Shown: in pieces, positions 11,801 through 22,074 of the stretch
How the letters are laid out: the number at the start of each line of letters is the position of its first letter
Numbering within the stretch: position 1 is the first letter of the stretch
Source: Reticulitermes speratus
Lineage: Eukaryota; Arthropoda; Insecta; Blattodea; Rhinotermitidae
DNA: 64,000 bases
Assembly: GCA_021186555.1 (NCBI GenBank)
Contig: JAJKFL010000042.1
Coordinates: forward strand, 49,677,980-49,741,979
Direction: 5' to 3'
Translations under genes and position numbers: made by a program
The notes under the pieces: model-generated
Told to the model about the DNA's origin: nothing
The model's input: the letters and a program-made list of their open reading frames with translations, nothing else
Database searches by the model: none

Positions 11801-13180
11801 GCTATTTATGCGACATTATATAGCAGGAGTGGTCAGCTAGACGAACGTAGGAACAGCTTGAACGGCAGACATGCCTTAAGAGAAATACTGTTCCTTTGTT
11901 TGATATCTTCCTATTTCTGTTCATCCAACTATAGCAGGATTAATTCCACATAGTCTCCAGCCTCAGGCGCAGCTAACGTTAGATAGCCTAGGCTGACGTC
12001 ATAAGTTGGAAGACTGCGCGAAGTCGTGTGCGCGTAGATCAGTGTTTCTGCAATCAGAGCGGTGGAGGTGCCAATATTCTGCTTACGTAGCAGCTGTAAT
12101 CATGTGATTGAGGTAGGAGGGCCGTAAAGTTTGTGAGACTCGCGCTGAAGGTTGTCATGCAAAAAAAAAAAAAACGCCGTTCGCGGTCAGCCTCATGTGC
12201 ATGTAATCTTCATGAACGTTATTTTTACAAATATCGTGACCATGGACTGTAGTTATCCAACCCCAGAGGGCGGTAGAGTAGCCGATAAACGCAGTGGTGT
12301 CTCTCAATAACGAGCCCTAGTTCCTTTTTCCGCCACACAACCATTCGCCTTGGTCAGGATATAAATAAAGATACAGTTTGTAGCCGGAATAGGTCAAGAA
12401 GAAGAAGGTGGTATTGTTCCCTTTGCCACTGCTTTATGATTCTGATTGTAGCGCACATTATAAGAAGTTTATTGCTGTCATTAGCATACTCAGCACGCTG
12501 CTCCCACACGGGTTCTGAGCATTATAGCAACGCACACGCAACTTCCCCTTTATTATATAGGAAACAAAAAGGAAAGCTTGCAGTAGTCCATCGCCAGGAT
12601 GTGAGCTAGTGAGTGGATCGACAGATTGCAGCAGTGATGCCAGTTCGCGTACACAATTAATTACATACGGCCAGTACTAGTCCAGTGTCGCGTTCGTACT
12701 TTTTTTATTGCCCGGCGGCTGTTCGGAATTCACATTGTTGTGCTCGTGCATCGCAACAATGAGTAAAGTTTGTGTACGGGATTAAAAATGTCGATTGTTG
12801 TGTTTTGTTGAGAGATAATGATGGAAAATGAGGAAGAAGGGAATGTGTAGTGGAGAAGTGTATAGTACAAAATACGTGTTGAGTGCTGTGAAGTGTTGTT
12901 GGTCAGTGGTCAGTGCTGATGGTATAGAGGTGTTTAGTGATGACAGATTGGTAATTGGATTACCTTAAAGCCACTTAACGTAGATTTTGTAGGTAGTTAT
13001 GGCGTTACGGTAAATTGTAGCTCTTTTTTTTGGGACAAGAACTAAATTTTGAAACTTATCCAGTTTTTTGAGGGTATCACAGCAATGACAGCCAAGTGAC
13101 CCCGTCACCGAGGGCTCCGGTTCTTGGTTTCGCTTTGCTACATCTGTACCTGTTTTTCCCCCTGCGGCTTAATCTTATAC
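11801..13180. other. unassigned intergenic stretch
   Basis: No gene recognised. It has an A14 run at 12163, a T8 run at 13024, and scattered AT-rich sequence. Confidence 0.4.
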
Positions 13181-13250
13181 CGTGAAGATGGAGGCAGTAC
13201 GTTCCTCCGAAACTTTGGTACCTACCGAAATACACGACGTCTTTGTGCTC
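13181..13250 (+). ncRNA. hammerhead-like core, partly degenerate
   Basis: GTGAAGA, then stem GGAGG/CCTCC with loop cagtacgtt, then GAAACTTTGG. Followed by 'ctaccgaaatacacgacgtc', a flank shared with the modules at 17,425 and 20,040. The first core base is changed (CTGA to GTGA). Confidence 0.5.
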
Positions 13251-13371
13251 AGTTACATCTGTCCAGAACGAGTGTTAAGTATTTTTATTGACTGATCAAT
13301 TGACGACAGTTTGATGGCAAATGTTTGGTGTGCATTGTCAGTCCAAGGCTGTTCTCATTTTTGTTTAAGGA

Positions 13372-14080
13372 ATACGTAGCACGTAGCATCCAAATAGGTA
13401 GCACGTATCATCCAAATAGGTAGCACGTAGCATCCAAATAGGTAGCATGTAGCATCCAAATAGGTAGCATGTAGCATCCAAATAGGTAGCATGTAGCATC
13501 CAAATAGGTAGCACGTAGCATCCAAATAGGTAGCATGTAGCATCCAAATAGGTAGCATGTAGCATCCAAATAGGTAGCATGTAGCATCCAAATACGTAGC
13601 ATGTAGCATCCAAATAGTAGCACGTAGCATCCAAATAGGTAGCACGTAGCATCCAAATAGGTAGCACGTATCATCCAAATAGGTAGCATGTAGCATCCAA
13701 ATAGGTAGCATGTAGCATGAAGCCAAATAGGTAGCACGTATCATCCAAATAGGTAGCACGTAGCATCCAAATAGGTAGCACGTAGCATCCAAATAGGTAG
13801 CACGTATCATCCAAATAGGTAGCACGTAGCATCCAAATAGGTAGCAGGTAGCATCCAAATAGGTAGCACGTAGCATCCAAATAGGTAGCACGTATCATCC
13901 AAATAGGTAGCACGTAGCATCCAAATAGGTAGCACGTATCATCCAAATAGGTAGCACGTAGCATCCAAATAGGTAGCACGTAGCATCCAAATAGGTAGCA
14001 CGTATCATCAAATAGGTAGCACGTATAATCCAAATAGGTAGCACGTAGCATCCAAATAGGTAGCACGTAGCATCCAAATA
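13372..14080. repeat. 22 bp tandem array, about 32 copies
   Basis: Unit ggtagcacgtagcatccaaa plus ta; variants gcatgtagc and gtatcatcc alternate. Three units make 66 bases, so - frames read as a 22-residue periodic peptide, which is an artefact. Confidence 0.97.
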
Positions 14081-14330
14081 GGCAGGTGGGTTTTAAAAAG
14101 CGTATCGTATCTGTGTGACGGTTTTTGTTCCTACATTAGCAAACGCAGCTGCATCTGTGCCCAGCGAAATTCGGAATGATAGCAGTGTGATAGAAAGATG
14201 TGTGTGTTTATTAAGCCGCGCTGCTTGTGTCTCGGACTGTACAGCCGTCAGAATTCTTCACGACGCAGGCAAGAACCTCCTAAAAACTAATTTAGGCCCT
14301 TAACTAAAATAGTTCTTAAAGTGAATGAAA

Positions 14331-14616
14331 AAAAGGTAAAGGTCACCCTAGAACAGGCCATGAAGGCCCAGAGGGGGAGTAGAGGTATAGCTCTACTCTT
14401 TCTTTAACCTCGGCACTAGATGGAGGTGGGTGGTCAACGCCACGCCCCGGCCGTTTTACCCCCGGGAATGACCCGGTACGTATTGTACAGGAGGTTGGGT
14501 AGGCCCCAGGGCCGGTCTGGACGGGTGCTGAAAATCTCGCCCCCACCGGGATTCGATCCCCGGACCATCCAGCTCGTAGCGATTCGCTATACCGACTGAG
14601 CTATCGCGGCCCACAG
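14331..14616 (-). mobile_element. SINE family A, full length
   Basis: Reverse complement carries the complete head, B box and body. Flanked by agtgaatgaaa at 14320-14330 and 14617-14627, an 11 bp target-site duplication, with an A-rich tail at the 3' end. Confidence 0.92.
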
Positions 14617-14639
14617 AGTGAATGAAAGAAATCTAAAAT

Positions 14640-15004
14640 CAAGGTGATTTTAACAAAATTTTCTTTTCGGTCTATCATACCGAGTTTGATCGAAATCAGT
14701 GAGATGTTTTGGATGCCGCTGAATGCGAGTTTACATGTAGATAACAGAGGCATTTTGAAATGGTTAGGATGTGGAAGGAAGCGGTCGTGGCCAATCGCGA
14801 TATTCCCCCGGGGGGACACTGATGGGAATTACGAAGAGACACAGTGAGGATAGCCGAGTTCCAGGCCTAGATTTGAACCCGGGGACCCCCTGCCCCCCAG
14901 TACCAAGCAGTAGTGCCAACTTTTCCACCGATATGTCCGTGGGAGCTGTAATTTTGGTCTGCGCAGGCAGGTGGCAGGACCAAGCTGCACTGTGAGGCGT
15001 TTGT
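14640..15004 (+). mobile_element. dispersed repeat fragment
   Basis: Related to 11440-11800 by shared blocks. Contains 'gatttgaacccggggacccc', which resembles a B box or a LINE end. No intact protein. Confidence 0.4.
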
Positions 15005-17325
15005 GTACAAAGTGGTGATATAATTCAGTTAACGAGCGGGCTGTGTGCTAGCTGTGCCGTGACATGGCAGCTGATATAATTCAGCTAAGAGCAGGCCTGT
15101 GTGCTAGCTGTGTCGTGACATGGCAGCTGATATAATTCAGCTAAGAGCAGGCCTGTGTGCTAGCTGTGCCGTGACATGGCAGCTGATATAATTCAGCTAA
15201 GAGCAGGCCTGTGTGCTAGCTGTGCCGTGACATGGCAGCTGATATAATTCAGCTAAGAGCAGGCCTGTGTGCTAGCTGTGCCGTGACATGGCAGCTGATA
15301 TAATTCAGTTAACGAGCGGGCCTGTGTGCTAGCTGTGTCGTGACATGGCAGCTGATATAATTCAGCTAAGAGCAGGCCTGTGTGCTAGCTGTGCCGTGAC
15401 ATGGCAGCTGATATAATTCAGCTAAGAGCAGGCCTGTGTGCTAGCTGTGCCGTGACATGGCAGCTGATATAATTCAGCTAAGAGCAGGCCTGTGTGCTAG
15501 CTGTGCCGTGACATGGCAGCTGATATAATTCAGCTAAGAGCAGGCCTGTGTGCTAGCTGTGCCGTGACATGGCAGCTGATATAATTCAGCTAAGAGCAGG
15601 CCTGTGTGCTAGCTGTGCCGTGACATGGCAGCTGATATAATTCAGCTAAGAGCAGGCCTGTGTGCTAGCTGTGCCGTGACATGGCAGCTGATATAATTCA
15701 GCTAAGAGCAGGCCTGTGTGCTAGCTGTGCCGTGACATGGCAGCTGATATAATTCAGCTAAGAGCAGGCCTGTGTGCTAGCTGTGCCGTGACATGGCAGC
15801 TGATATAATTCAGCTAAGAGCAGGCCTGTGTGCTAGCTGTGCCGTGACATGGCAGCTGATATAATTCAGCTAAGAGCAGGCCTGTGTGCTAGCTGTGCCG
15901 TGACATGGCAGCTGATATAATTCAGTTAACGAGCGGGCCTGTGTGCTAGCTGTGCCGTGACATGGCAGCTGATATAATTCAGTTAACGAGCAGGCCTGTG
16001 TGCTAGCTGTGCCGTGACATGGCAGCTGATATAATTCAGCTAAGAGCAGGCCTGTGTGCTAGCTGTGCCGTGACATGGCAGCTGATATAATTCAGTTAAC
16101 GAGCGGGCCTGTGTGCTAGCTGTGCCGTGACATGGCAGCTGATATAATTCAGCTAAGAGCAGGCCTGTGTGCTAGCTGTGCCGTGACATGGCAGCTGATA
16201 TAATTCAGCTAAGAGCAGGCCTGTGTGCTAGCTGTGCCGTGACATGGCAGCTGATATAATTCAGTTAAGAGCAGGCCTGTGTGCTAGCTGTGCCGTGACA
16301 TGGCAGCTGATATAATTCAGCTAAGAGCAGGCCTGTGTGCTAGCGTGCCGTGACATGGCAGCTGATATAATTCAGCTAAGAGCAGGCCTGTGTGCTAGCT
16401 GTGCCGTGACATGGCAGCTGATATAATTCAGCTAAGAGCAGGGCCTGTGTGCTAGCTGTGCCGTGACATGGCAGCTGATATAATTCAGCTAAGAGCAGGC
16501 CTGTGTGCTAGCTGTGCCGTGACATGGCAGCTGATATAATTCAGCTAAGAGCAGGCCTCTGTGCTAGCTGTGCCGTGACATGGCAGCTGATATAATTCAG
16601 CTAAGAGCAGGCCTGTGTGCTAGCTGTGCCGTGACATGGCAGCTGATATAATTCAGCTAAGAGCAGGCCTGTGTGCTAGCTGTGCCGTGACATGGCAGCT
16701 GATATAATTCAGTAAGAGCAGGCCTGTGTGCTAGCTGTGCCGTGACATGGCAGCTGATATAATTCAGCTAAGAGCAGGCCTGTGTGCTAGCTGTGCCGTG
16801 ACATGGCAGCTGATATAATTCAGCTAAGAGCAGGCCTGTGTGCTAGCTGTGCCGTGACATGGCAGCTGATATAATTCAGCTAAGAGCAGGCCTGTGTGCT
16901 AGCTGTGCCGTGACATGGCAGCTGATATAATTCAGCTAAGAGCAGGCCTGTGTGCTAGCTGTGCCGTGACATGGCAGCTGATATAATTCAGCTAAGAGCA
17001 GGCCTGTGTGCTAGCTGTGCCGTGACATGGCAGCTGATATAATTCAGCTAAGAGCAGGCCTGTGTGCTAGCTGTGCCGTGACATGGCAGCTGATATAATT
17101 CAGCTAAGAGCAGGCCTGTGTGCTAGCTGTGCCGTGACATGGCAGCTGATATAATTCAGCTAAGAGCAGGCCTGTGTGCTAGCTGTGCCGTGACATGGCA
17201 GCTGATATAATTCAGCTAAGAGCGGCCTGTGTGCTAGCCGTGCCGTGACATGGCAGCTGATATAATTCAGCTAAGAGCAGGCCTGTGTGCTAGCCGTGCC
17301 GTGACATGGCAGCTGGCAGCTGTTT
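15005..17325. repeat. 56 bp tandem array, about 41 copies
   Basis: The unit runs from gtgacatggcagctgatata to gctagctgtgcc. Copies are remarkably uniform over 2.3 kb; the main variant swaps 'gctaagagcagg' for 'gttaacgagcgg' in a few units (15022, 15307, 15926, 15982, 16094). This is the most homogeneous array here. Confidence 0.97.
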
Positions 17326-17375
17326 AGACCGCACACACGCTCTTGCCTTCAGATTTTCTGACCAAACTTCTGCCT

Positions 17376-17455
17376 GCATCTGTCGAAGAAACAGGCAGCA
17401 GGTTTATGCGAAACATTAGTACCTATTTACTAACCTACACGGCGTCACGTTACAG
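17376..17455 (+). ncRNA. hammerhead-like module, very degenerate
   Basis: Has 'tcgaagaaacaggcagcagg' then 'gcgaaacattag' and the shared downstream flank 'ctacacggcgtcac'. Kept only because the flank matches better copies. Confidence 0.25.
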
Positions 17456-17545
17456 ACGTTGTGTCAGCAGGGGGGGGGGAGTTTTTCGTCTGTGTAGGGC
17501 TAAAACAAGGAGTGAAGTTATATTTACGAGGTCTTCTCTCTTCTG

Positions 17546-17690
17546 GGATGTTACGCAGCCTGGGTTGGTAGTTGATTAACGACGTTTCGGGACAACCTGT
17601 CGGTTCGGTGACCCTTGAAGATGGGACCAATACTTTGTCCCGAGAGGACAGTAACCAGCTACCAACCCACGCTGTGTAACATCACAGAAG
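17546..17690. mobile_element. small fold-back element
   Basis: Left arm 'tgttacgcagcctgggttgg' (from 17550) is the inverse of right arm 'ccaacccacgctgtgtaaca' (to about 17682). The centre holds 'cttgaagatgggacc...tttgtcccgag', a decayed ribozyme-like module, as in the fold-back at 52.7 kb. Confidence 0.6.
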
Positions 17691-18258
17691 AGGGAAGGCA
17701 TGAATTACACCGCTGCGTGAGCCTGAAATGTTATATTTATATCTTAATTTTTAGGTTTTTAGGTTTGACAAATGTTCGTAACAGGACTGAAGACTGTTTG
17801 GCTTGCAGTAAGAGCGAACTGGTGTTTTTTTTTTTTTAAGACTTTAAAAGAATTCGTTTAAATGTTGTGAACAGTGTATGTCAAAGCGCTGTATAATACA
17901 AATTCACCAAACAATACGCGAATTAGAAGTCCAATTGCCCATTGTTAGTAACGCACTGCCCTCACAGGCTGGTGTCTGTTGTTTGTTACAATGAGACACA
18001 AATTTAAAACGATTGTAGGGGGAAAAAGCGAATGTCATCAGTGCTGTAGCGTCAACCGCAGTTACAGGGAAATCCCAGTGCCGGACGTCCGTGTTTGTTA
18101 ACTTGTAGTTGGTTAAGTGTTGGAGGAAGGGGAAGGGGAGGGGGGGGGTTGAGATAACGGACAGTGAAACGTGACAACAGCGAGTGTCTGCAGAGAGCCT
18201 CGTTACAAGGGACGTTTCCTCCGTGAAGTTTCTATCAGCATGAGGGTACATAAGAATG
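17691..18258. other. unassigned stretch
   Basis: No gene recognised; T13 run at 17825 and G-rich run at 18120-18150. Confidence 0.4.
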
Positions 18259-18546
18259 CAGTGGGCCGCGATAGCTCAGTCGGTATAGCGACTTGCTACA
18301 GAATGGACGGTCCGGGGATCGAATCCCGGTGGGGGCGAGATTTTCAGCACCCGTCCAGACCGGCCCTGGGGCCTACCCAACCTCCTGTACAATGGGTACC
18401 GTGTCATTCCCGGGGGTAAAGCGGCCTGGGCGTGGAGTTGACCACTTACCGCATCTAGTGCCGAGGTTAAAGAAAGAGTAGAGCTATACCTCTACTCACC
18501 CTCTGGGCCTTCATGGCCTGTTATAGGGTGAACTTTACCTTTACCT
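18259..18546 (+). mobile_element. SINE family A, full length
   Basis: Complete head to tail on +. Flanked by tacataagaatg at 18247-18258 and 18547-18558, a 12 bp target-site duplication. With 14331 it is among the youngest-looking insertions. Confidence 0.92.
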
Positions 18547-18839
18547 TACATAAGAATGTAGCTCAGTTGCTGTAGTGACTGATGCAGAGCAGGTTGGTGT
18601 ACTTTAAAACGCCTGATCTAGGACACAGACTGCTTTATGAGGTTTACCTCAGTCACTCCAGACAAATTCCTCCATTAGACCTCCGCCGCCACTTCCAGGT
18701 CTTACCAGTTCGTCATTGAACGATCACCCTGAAATCGACGGTACACGGCGTCTGTCTGACAGCGTCTCATTCACTAACTCACAAAAAGCTATGGGCAGTC
18801 TGAATTTGACTCCCAGCGGAGACAGATATTTTCCTCGTC

Positions 18840-18990
18840 GTTGCTGCGTCCAGATTGACCCCGGGACCCACCCAGTCTTATCTCTAATGGGTACCGGGGC
18901 TCCCCTCCCCCCGGGATAAAGCAGCTTGGGCGCGAAGCTGAACAACCGCTCGCTCTTAGTGCTGTAGTCAAAAACGCGCGGAGTTCTGCC
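18840..18990 (+). mobile_element. SINE fragment, diverged
   Basis: Carries 'ccgggacccacccagtctta', 'atgggtaccggggctccc' and 'gggataaagcagcttgggcg', the middle of the tRNA-derived SINE body. Confidence 0.6.
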
Positions 18991-19080
18991 ACCTCTCCTT
19001 TCCCTTCGCCTTCGTGCCGTGTATCAATGCAGCACAGTGACAGCTCCATATAAGAACAGTAACGTCCAGTGCAGACGGAG

Positions 19081-19640
19081 GCACTGACTGATGAGGGCTA
19101 GCCAACTGCACAGACCAGTCTTGAGAAGCTGACAGTTCCTCAGCTCTTCAAGAAATCCCCCGCATTTTATGGAATCAGAATGTTCATCACCGTGTTCACA
19201 ACACTCCGCCTCACATACCTATCCTGAGCCAGATGAATCCAATCTACGCCGTCCCATCCTATTTCCTTAGTATCCATTTTAATATTATCCTCCCATCTAC
19301 GCCTAGGTCTTCCAAGTGGACTCTTTCCTTCAGGTATCCCCACCAAAACCATGTATGTATTTCTCCCCTATCCCTACGTGCCACATGCCTCGCCCATCTC
19401 ATCCCCCTTTGATTATATCACTCAAATAATGTTCGATGAGCGGTACAAATCATGAAGCTCCTTATTACGAAATTTTCTCCAGTGTCATGTTAACGTCGTG
19501 TTTCTGATATCCAAATATTTTCCTCAGCAGCCTGTTTTCGAACAGCTGATCTTACGTTCCTCCCTCAGTGTGACAGACCAAGTTTCACACCCACACAAAA
19601 CAACAGGCAAAATTATAGTTCTGTATATCTTAATCTGTTT
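19081..19640 (-). mobile_element. LINE fragment, reverse-transcriptase C-terminus
   Basis: On - it reads, with frameshifts, through a block like IYRTIILPVVLCGCETWS, then [40 protein letters not shown] and [16 protein letters not shown]. This is the C-terminal end of a non-LTR reverse transcriptase common in insect genomes. Broken by stops; fossil. Confidence 0.8.
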
Positions 19641-19935
19641 ATTTTTATAACTGCATAATGGGGGCCTTCATAATTTGTAGCGTCTTCTCTTTGCCAGACA
19701 TTATTAGGGTGTTCAAATGGGCAGGGCACATAGCATGCATGGCAGATACACCCACAATTTCAGTTACACACCAGTTGGAAGCCCAAAGCATAGATAAAAG
19801 TGTAATATTGAAATCGATAATAAATAATGGGATGTGATGGTGTGAACTAGATTGAACTGGCTCGGGACAGGGTCCTTTGGCTGACTTTTGTGGGCACGGT
19901 AATGAACCTTCGGGTCTCATACAATTTATAGATCA
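19641..19935 (+). mobile_element. LINE 3' fragment, opposite orientation
   Basis: On + 'ggctcgggacagggtcc' and 'acggtaatgaaccttcgggt' match the same LINE 3' end, now facing the other way from 19081-19640. The two fragments lie next to each other in inverted order. Confidence 0.65.
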
Positions 19936-20000
19936 GCTGAATGGCTGTAGCTGCTGGATGGCGCGAATTAGTTGTTGTAGTTAGTGTCATCATCTTTCCA

Positions 20001-20062
20001 CCCTGAAGAAGAAGTATGTTTCTCCGAAACGTTGATCATCTACCAGAATACACGGCGTCAGT
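20001..20062 (+). ncRNA. hammerhead-like core
   Basis: CCTGAAGA, an AGAAG/TTTCTC-type imperfect stem, then CCGAAACGTTGATC. Followed by 'ctaccagaatacacggcgtc', the flank shared with 13,181 and 17,376. Core CTGAAGA and GAAAC intact; stem II weak. Confidence 0.45.
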
Positions 20063-20337
20063 CTCCATAGTCATTCTTCCTTGACACCTGCCTTGTAAGG
20101 CGTGTAATCCAGCGCGCCACGCAGCTTCTCACGCCTCAGTTCCTCACTGACCCACTTCATATTCATTTCTGCAGCGCTCTCACAATATACAGAAACTGAC
20201 ACACTCAGAACTTTGCTAATAATTCTCACAATTCTACCGTCACTGCTGCATTCTACTTTCTACAGCAAGTCTGCCTGCCTGTCGTAATACAGTAATTAGC
20301 AAATTAATTTATCTCTTTATTTAAAAAGAATGCTAAC

Positions 20338-20640
20338 GAATCGAAATAGCTCAGTTGGTATAGTGACTAGGTTACGGGCTGGATGACAGAGGAATCGGAG
20401 TTCAGTCCCCAACAGAGGTAAGAGCTGCGTCTGTTCCCCATGACGTCCACACCAGCTGTGGCCCCACAGTGGCTGCGGGGCCCACCTGTCGTGGTTACCA
20501 TGACCCACACGTTAAGCTGACCGCTCATCGCTATCGGGTAGCTATCGAGATTAAGAATGCGTGGAGCTTTATCTCCACCCCATACGTTTTAATGGCGTAG
20601 TAGTGCTTGATTAAACAGAGGCACAACTGTACTTGTACCG
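20338..20640 (+). mobile_element. tRNA-derived SINE, family B
   Basis: Head 'aatagctcagttggtatagt' (A box) and 'ggagttcagtcccc' (B box), then a body that ends 'gattaagaatgcgtggagct...ccacccc'. It shares the 3' half with family A but has a different middle. Confidence 0.75.
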
Positions 20641-21000
20641 TGACGTAGCGATGAGTATGGATGGCCTGGAGGTTCTAGCGCGTGTCCAGATCTGCTAGTG
20701 GACTTGTACAGCGACATTGCATTATATTGTTAGCCCTCATGCTTTCTACATGGGCTGCCCACTGCCCTTTTATATTTCTTATGCGGTTTTTTGCACTTAA
20801 CTGTTCTTGATATCAGCTTATTGCATGTATAACCAAGAATTGTATAACATCTCGGATGATAGACTTTCAGCATATAATTACTTTTCGACGTTTCCGATAT
20901 TTTGTACCTCCAACTTTTTGCTATGCCTCACTGAATTCAACAGCTATGGAAAACGAAAATCGTAATGATTTTGGAATTACTGGAGACTTCAAGGCCGATC
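20641..21000. other. unassigned stretch
   Basis: AT-rich; nothing recognised. Confidence 0.35.
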
Positions 21001-21248
21001 CCATTGGCCGTGCGGTCTAAGACGTGGGTCTTCGGCCGCTCGCTTACTGGGATTGTGGGTTCGAATCCCGCCGGGGGCATGGATGTCTGTCTGTTGTGAA
21101 TGTTGTGTGTTGTCACGTAGAGGTCTCTGCGACGGGCTGATCAATTGTCCAGAGGAGTCCTACCGAGTGTGGTGTGTCTGAGTGTGATCGTGAAGCCTCG
21201 AAAAATGAGGCGGCCTAGGCCCCCAAGGGGCTGTCGAGCCATTGGAAA
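21001..21248 (+). mobile_element. tRNA-derived SINE, family C, intact
   Basis: The tRNA-like head ends 'gggttcgaatcccgcc'; the body includes 'gaggtctctgcgacgggctg' and 'ctaccgagtgtggtgtgtct' and ends 'ctgtcgagccattggaaaag'. Reference copy for the split - copy at 5238-6425. Confidence 0.85.
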
Positions 21249-21313
21249 AGAAAAAAGAGACTTCAAGTTGAAAATTCTGCGGATAAAGTTGATGTTTCCC
21301 ACCTTCAGCTACG

Positions 21314-21880
21314 ATGTCCACGTGTAACCTACAGTGACCACGTGTAACCTAGTGTCCACGTGTAACCTACAGTGTCCACGTGTAACCTACAGTGTCCACG
21401 TGTAACCTACAGTGTTCACGTGTAACCTGCAGTGTCCACGTGTAACCTGCAGTGTCCACGTGTAACCTACAGTGTTCACGTGTAACCTACAGTGTTCACG
21501 TGTAACCTACAGTGACCACGTGTAACCTAGTGTCCACGTGTAACCTACAGTGTCCACGTGTAACCTAGTGTCCACGTGTAACCTACAGTGTCCACGTGTA
21601 ACCTACAGTGTTCACGTGTAACCTGCAGTGTCCACGTGTAACCTACAGTGTCCACGTGTAACCTACAGTGTTCACGTGTAACCTACAGTGTTCACGTGTA
21701 ACCTACAGTGACCACCTGTAACCTAGTGTCCACGTGTAACCTACAGTGTCCACGTGTAACCTAGTGTCCACGTGTAACCTACAGTGTCCACGTGTAACCT
21801 ACAGTGTTCACGTGTAACCTACAGTGTTCACGTGTAACCTGCAGTGTTCACGTGTAATCTGCAGTGTCCACGTGTAACCT
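21314..21880. repeat. 20 bp (and 18 bp) tandem array with a CACGTG in nearly every unit
   Basis: Unit tccacgtgtaacctacagtg, with an 18 bp form lacking 'ca'. I count 28 CACGTG hexamers and one CACCTG in 29 units. Blocks of units repeat in the same order (21328-21520 and 21510-21700), so the array grew by block duplication. Confidence 0.96.
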
Positions 21881-22074
21881 TCCATCGACCGACTCTTGCA
21901 CGTTATTTTGGAGAGTTATCTCAAAATTTGTGGAGCCATTTAAAGTTAGTTTACAACAGTTCCGGATACTTTGCAGACAGACATACATTTCTGCGCGCGG
22001 CTGCAGTTCGGTTACCTAGACGTTTATCGGAGCGGAAAATGTTGTAACTAAAACTGTTGTGGAGAGAAATGACA

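Noticed and set aside
11444-11840. Several open frames of 60-110 codons on both strands
   Set aside because: They lie in a dispersed repeat and match no recognisable protein.
13355-14077. Overlapping - frames with a 22-residue period
   Set aside because: Direct product of the 22 bp array.
6345-21080. Functional tRNA genes at the SINE heads
   Set aside because: A and B boxes are present but the cloverleaf is decayed and SINE bodies follow; these are SINE promoters.
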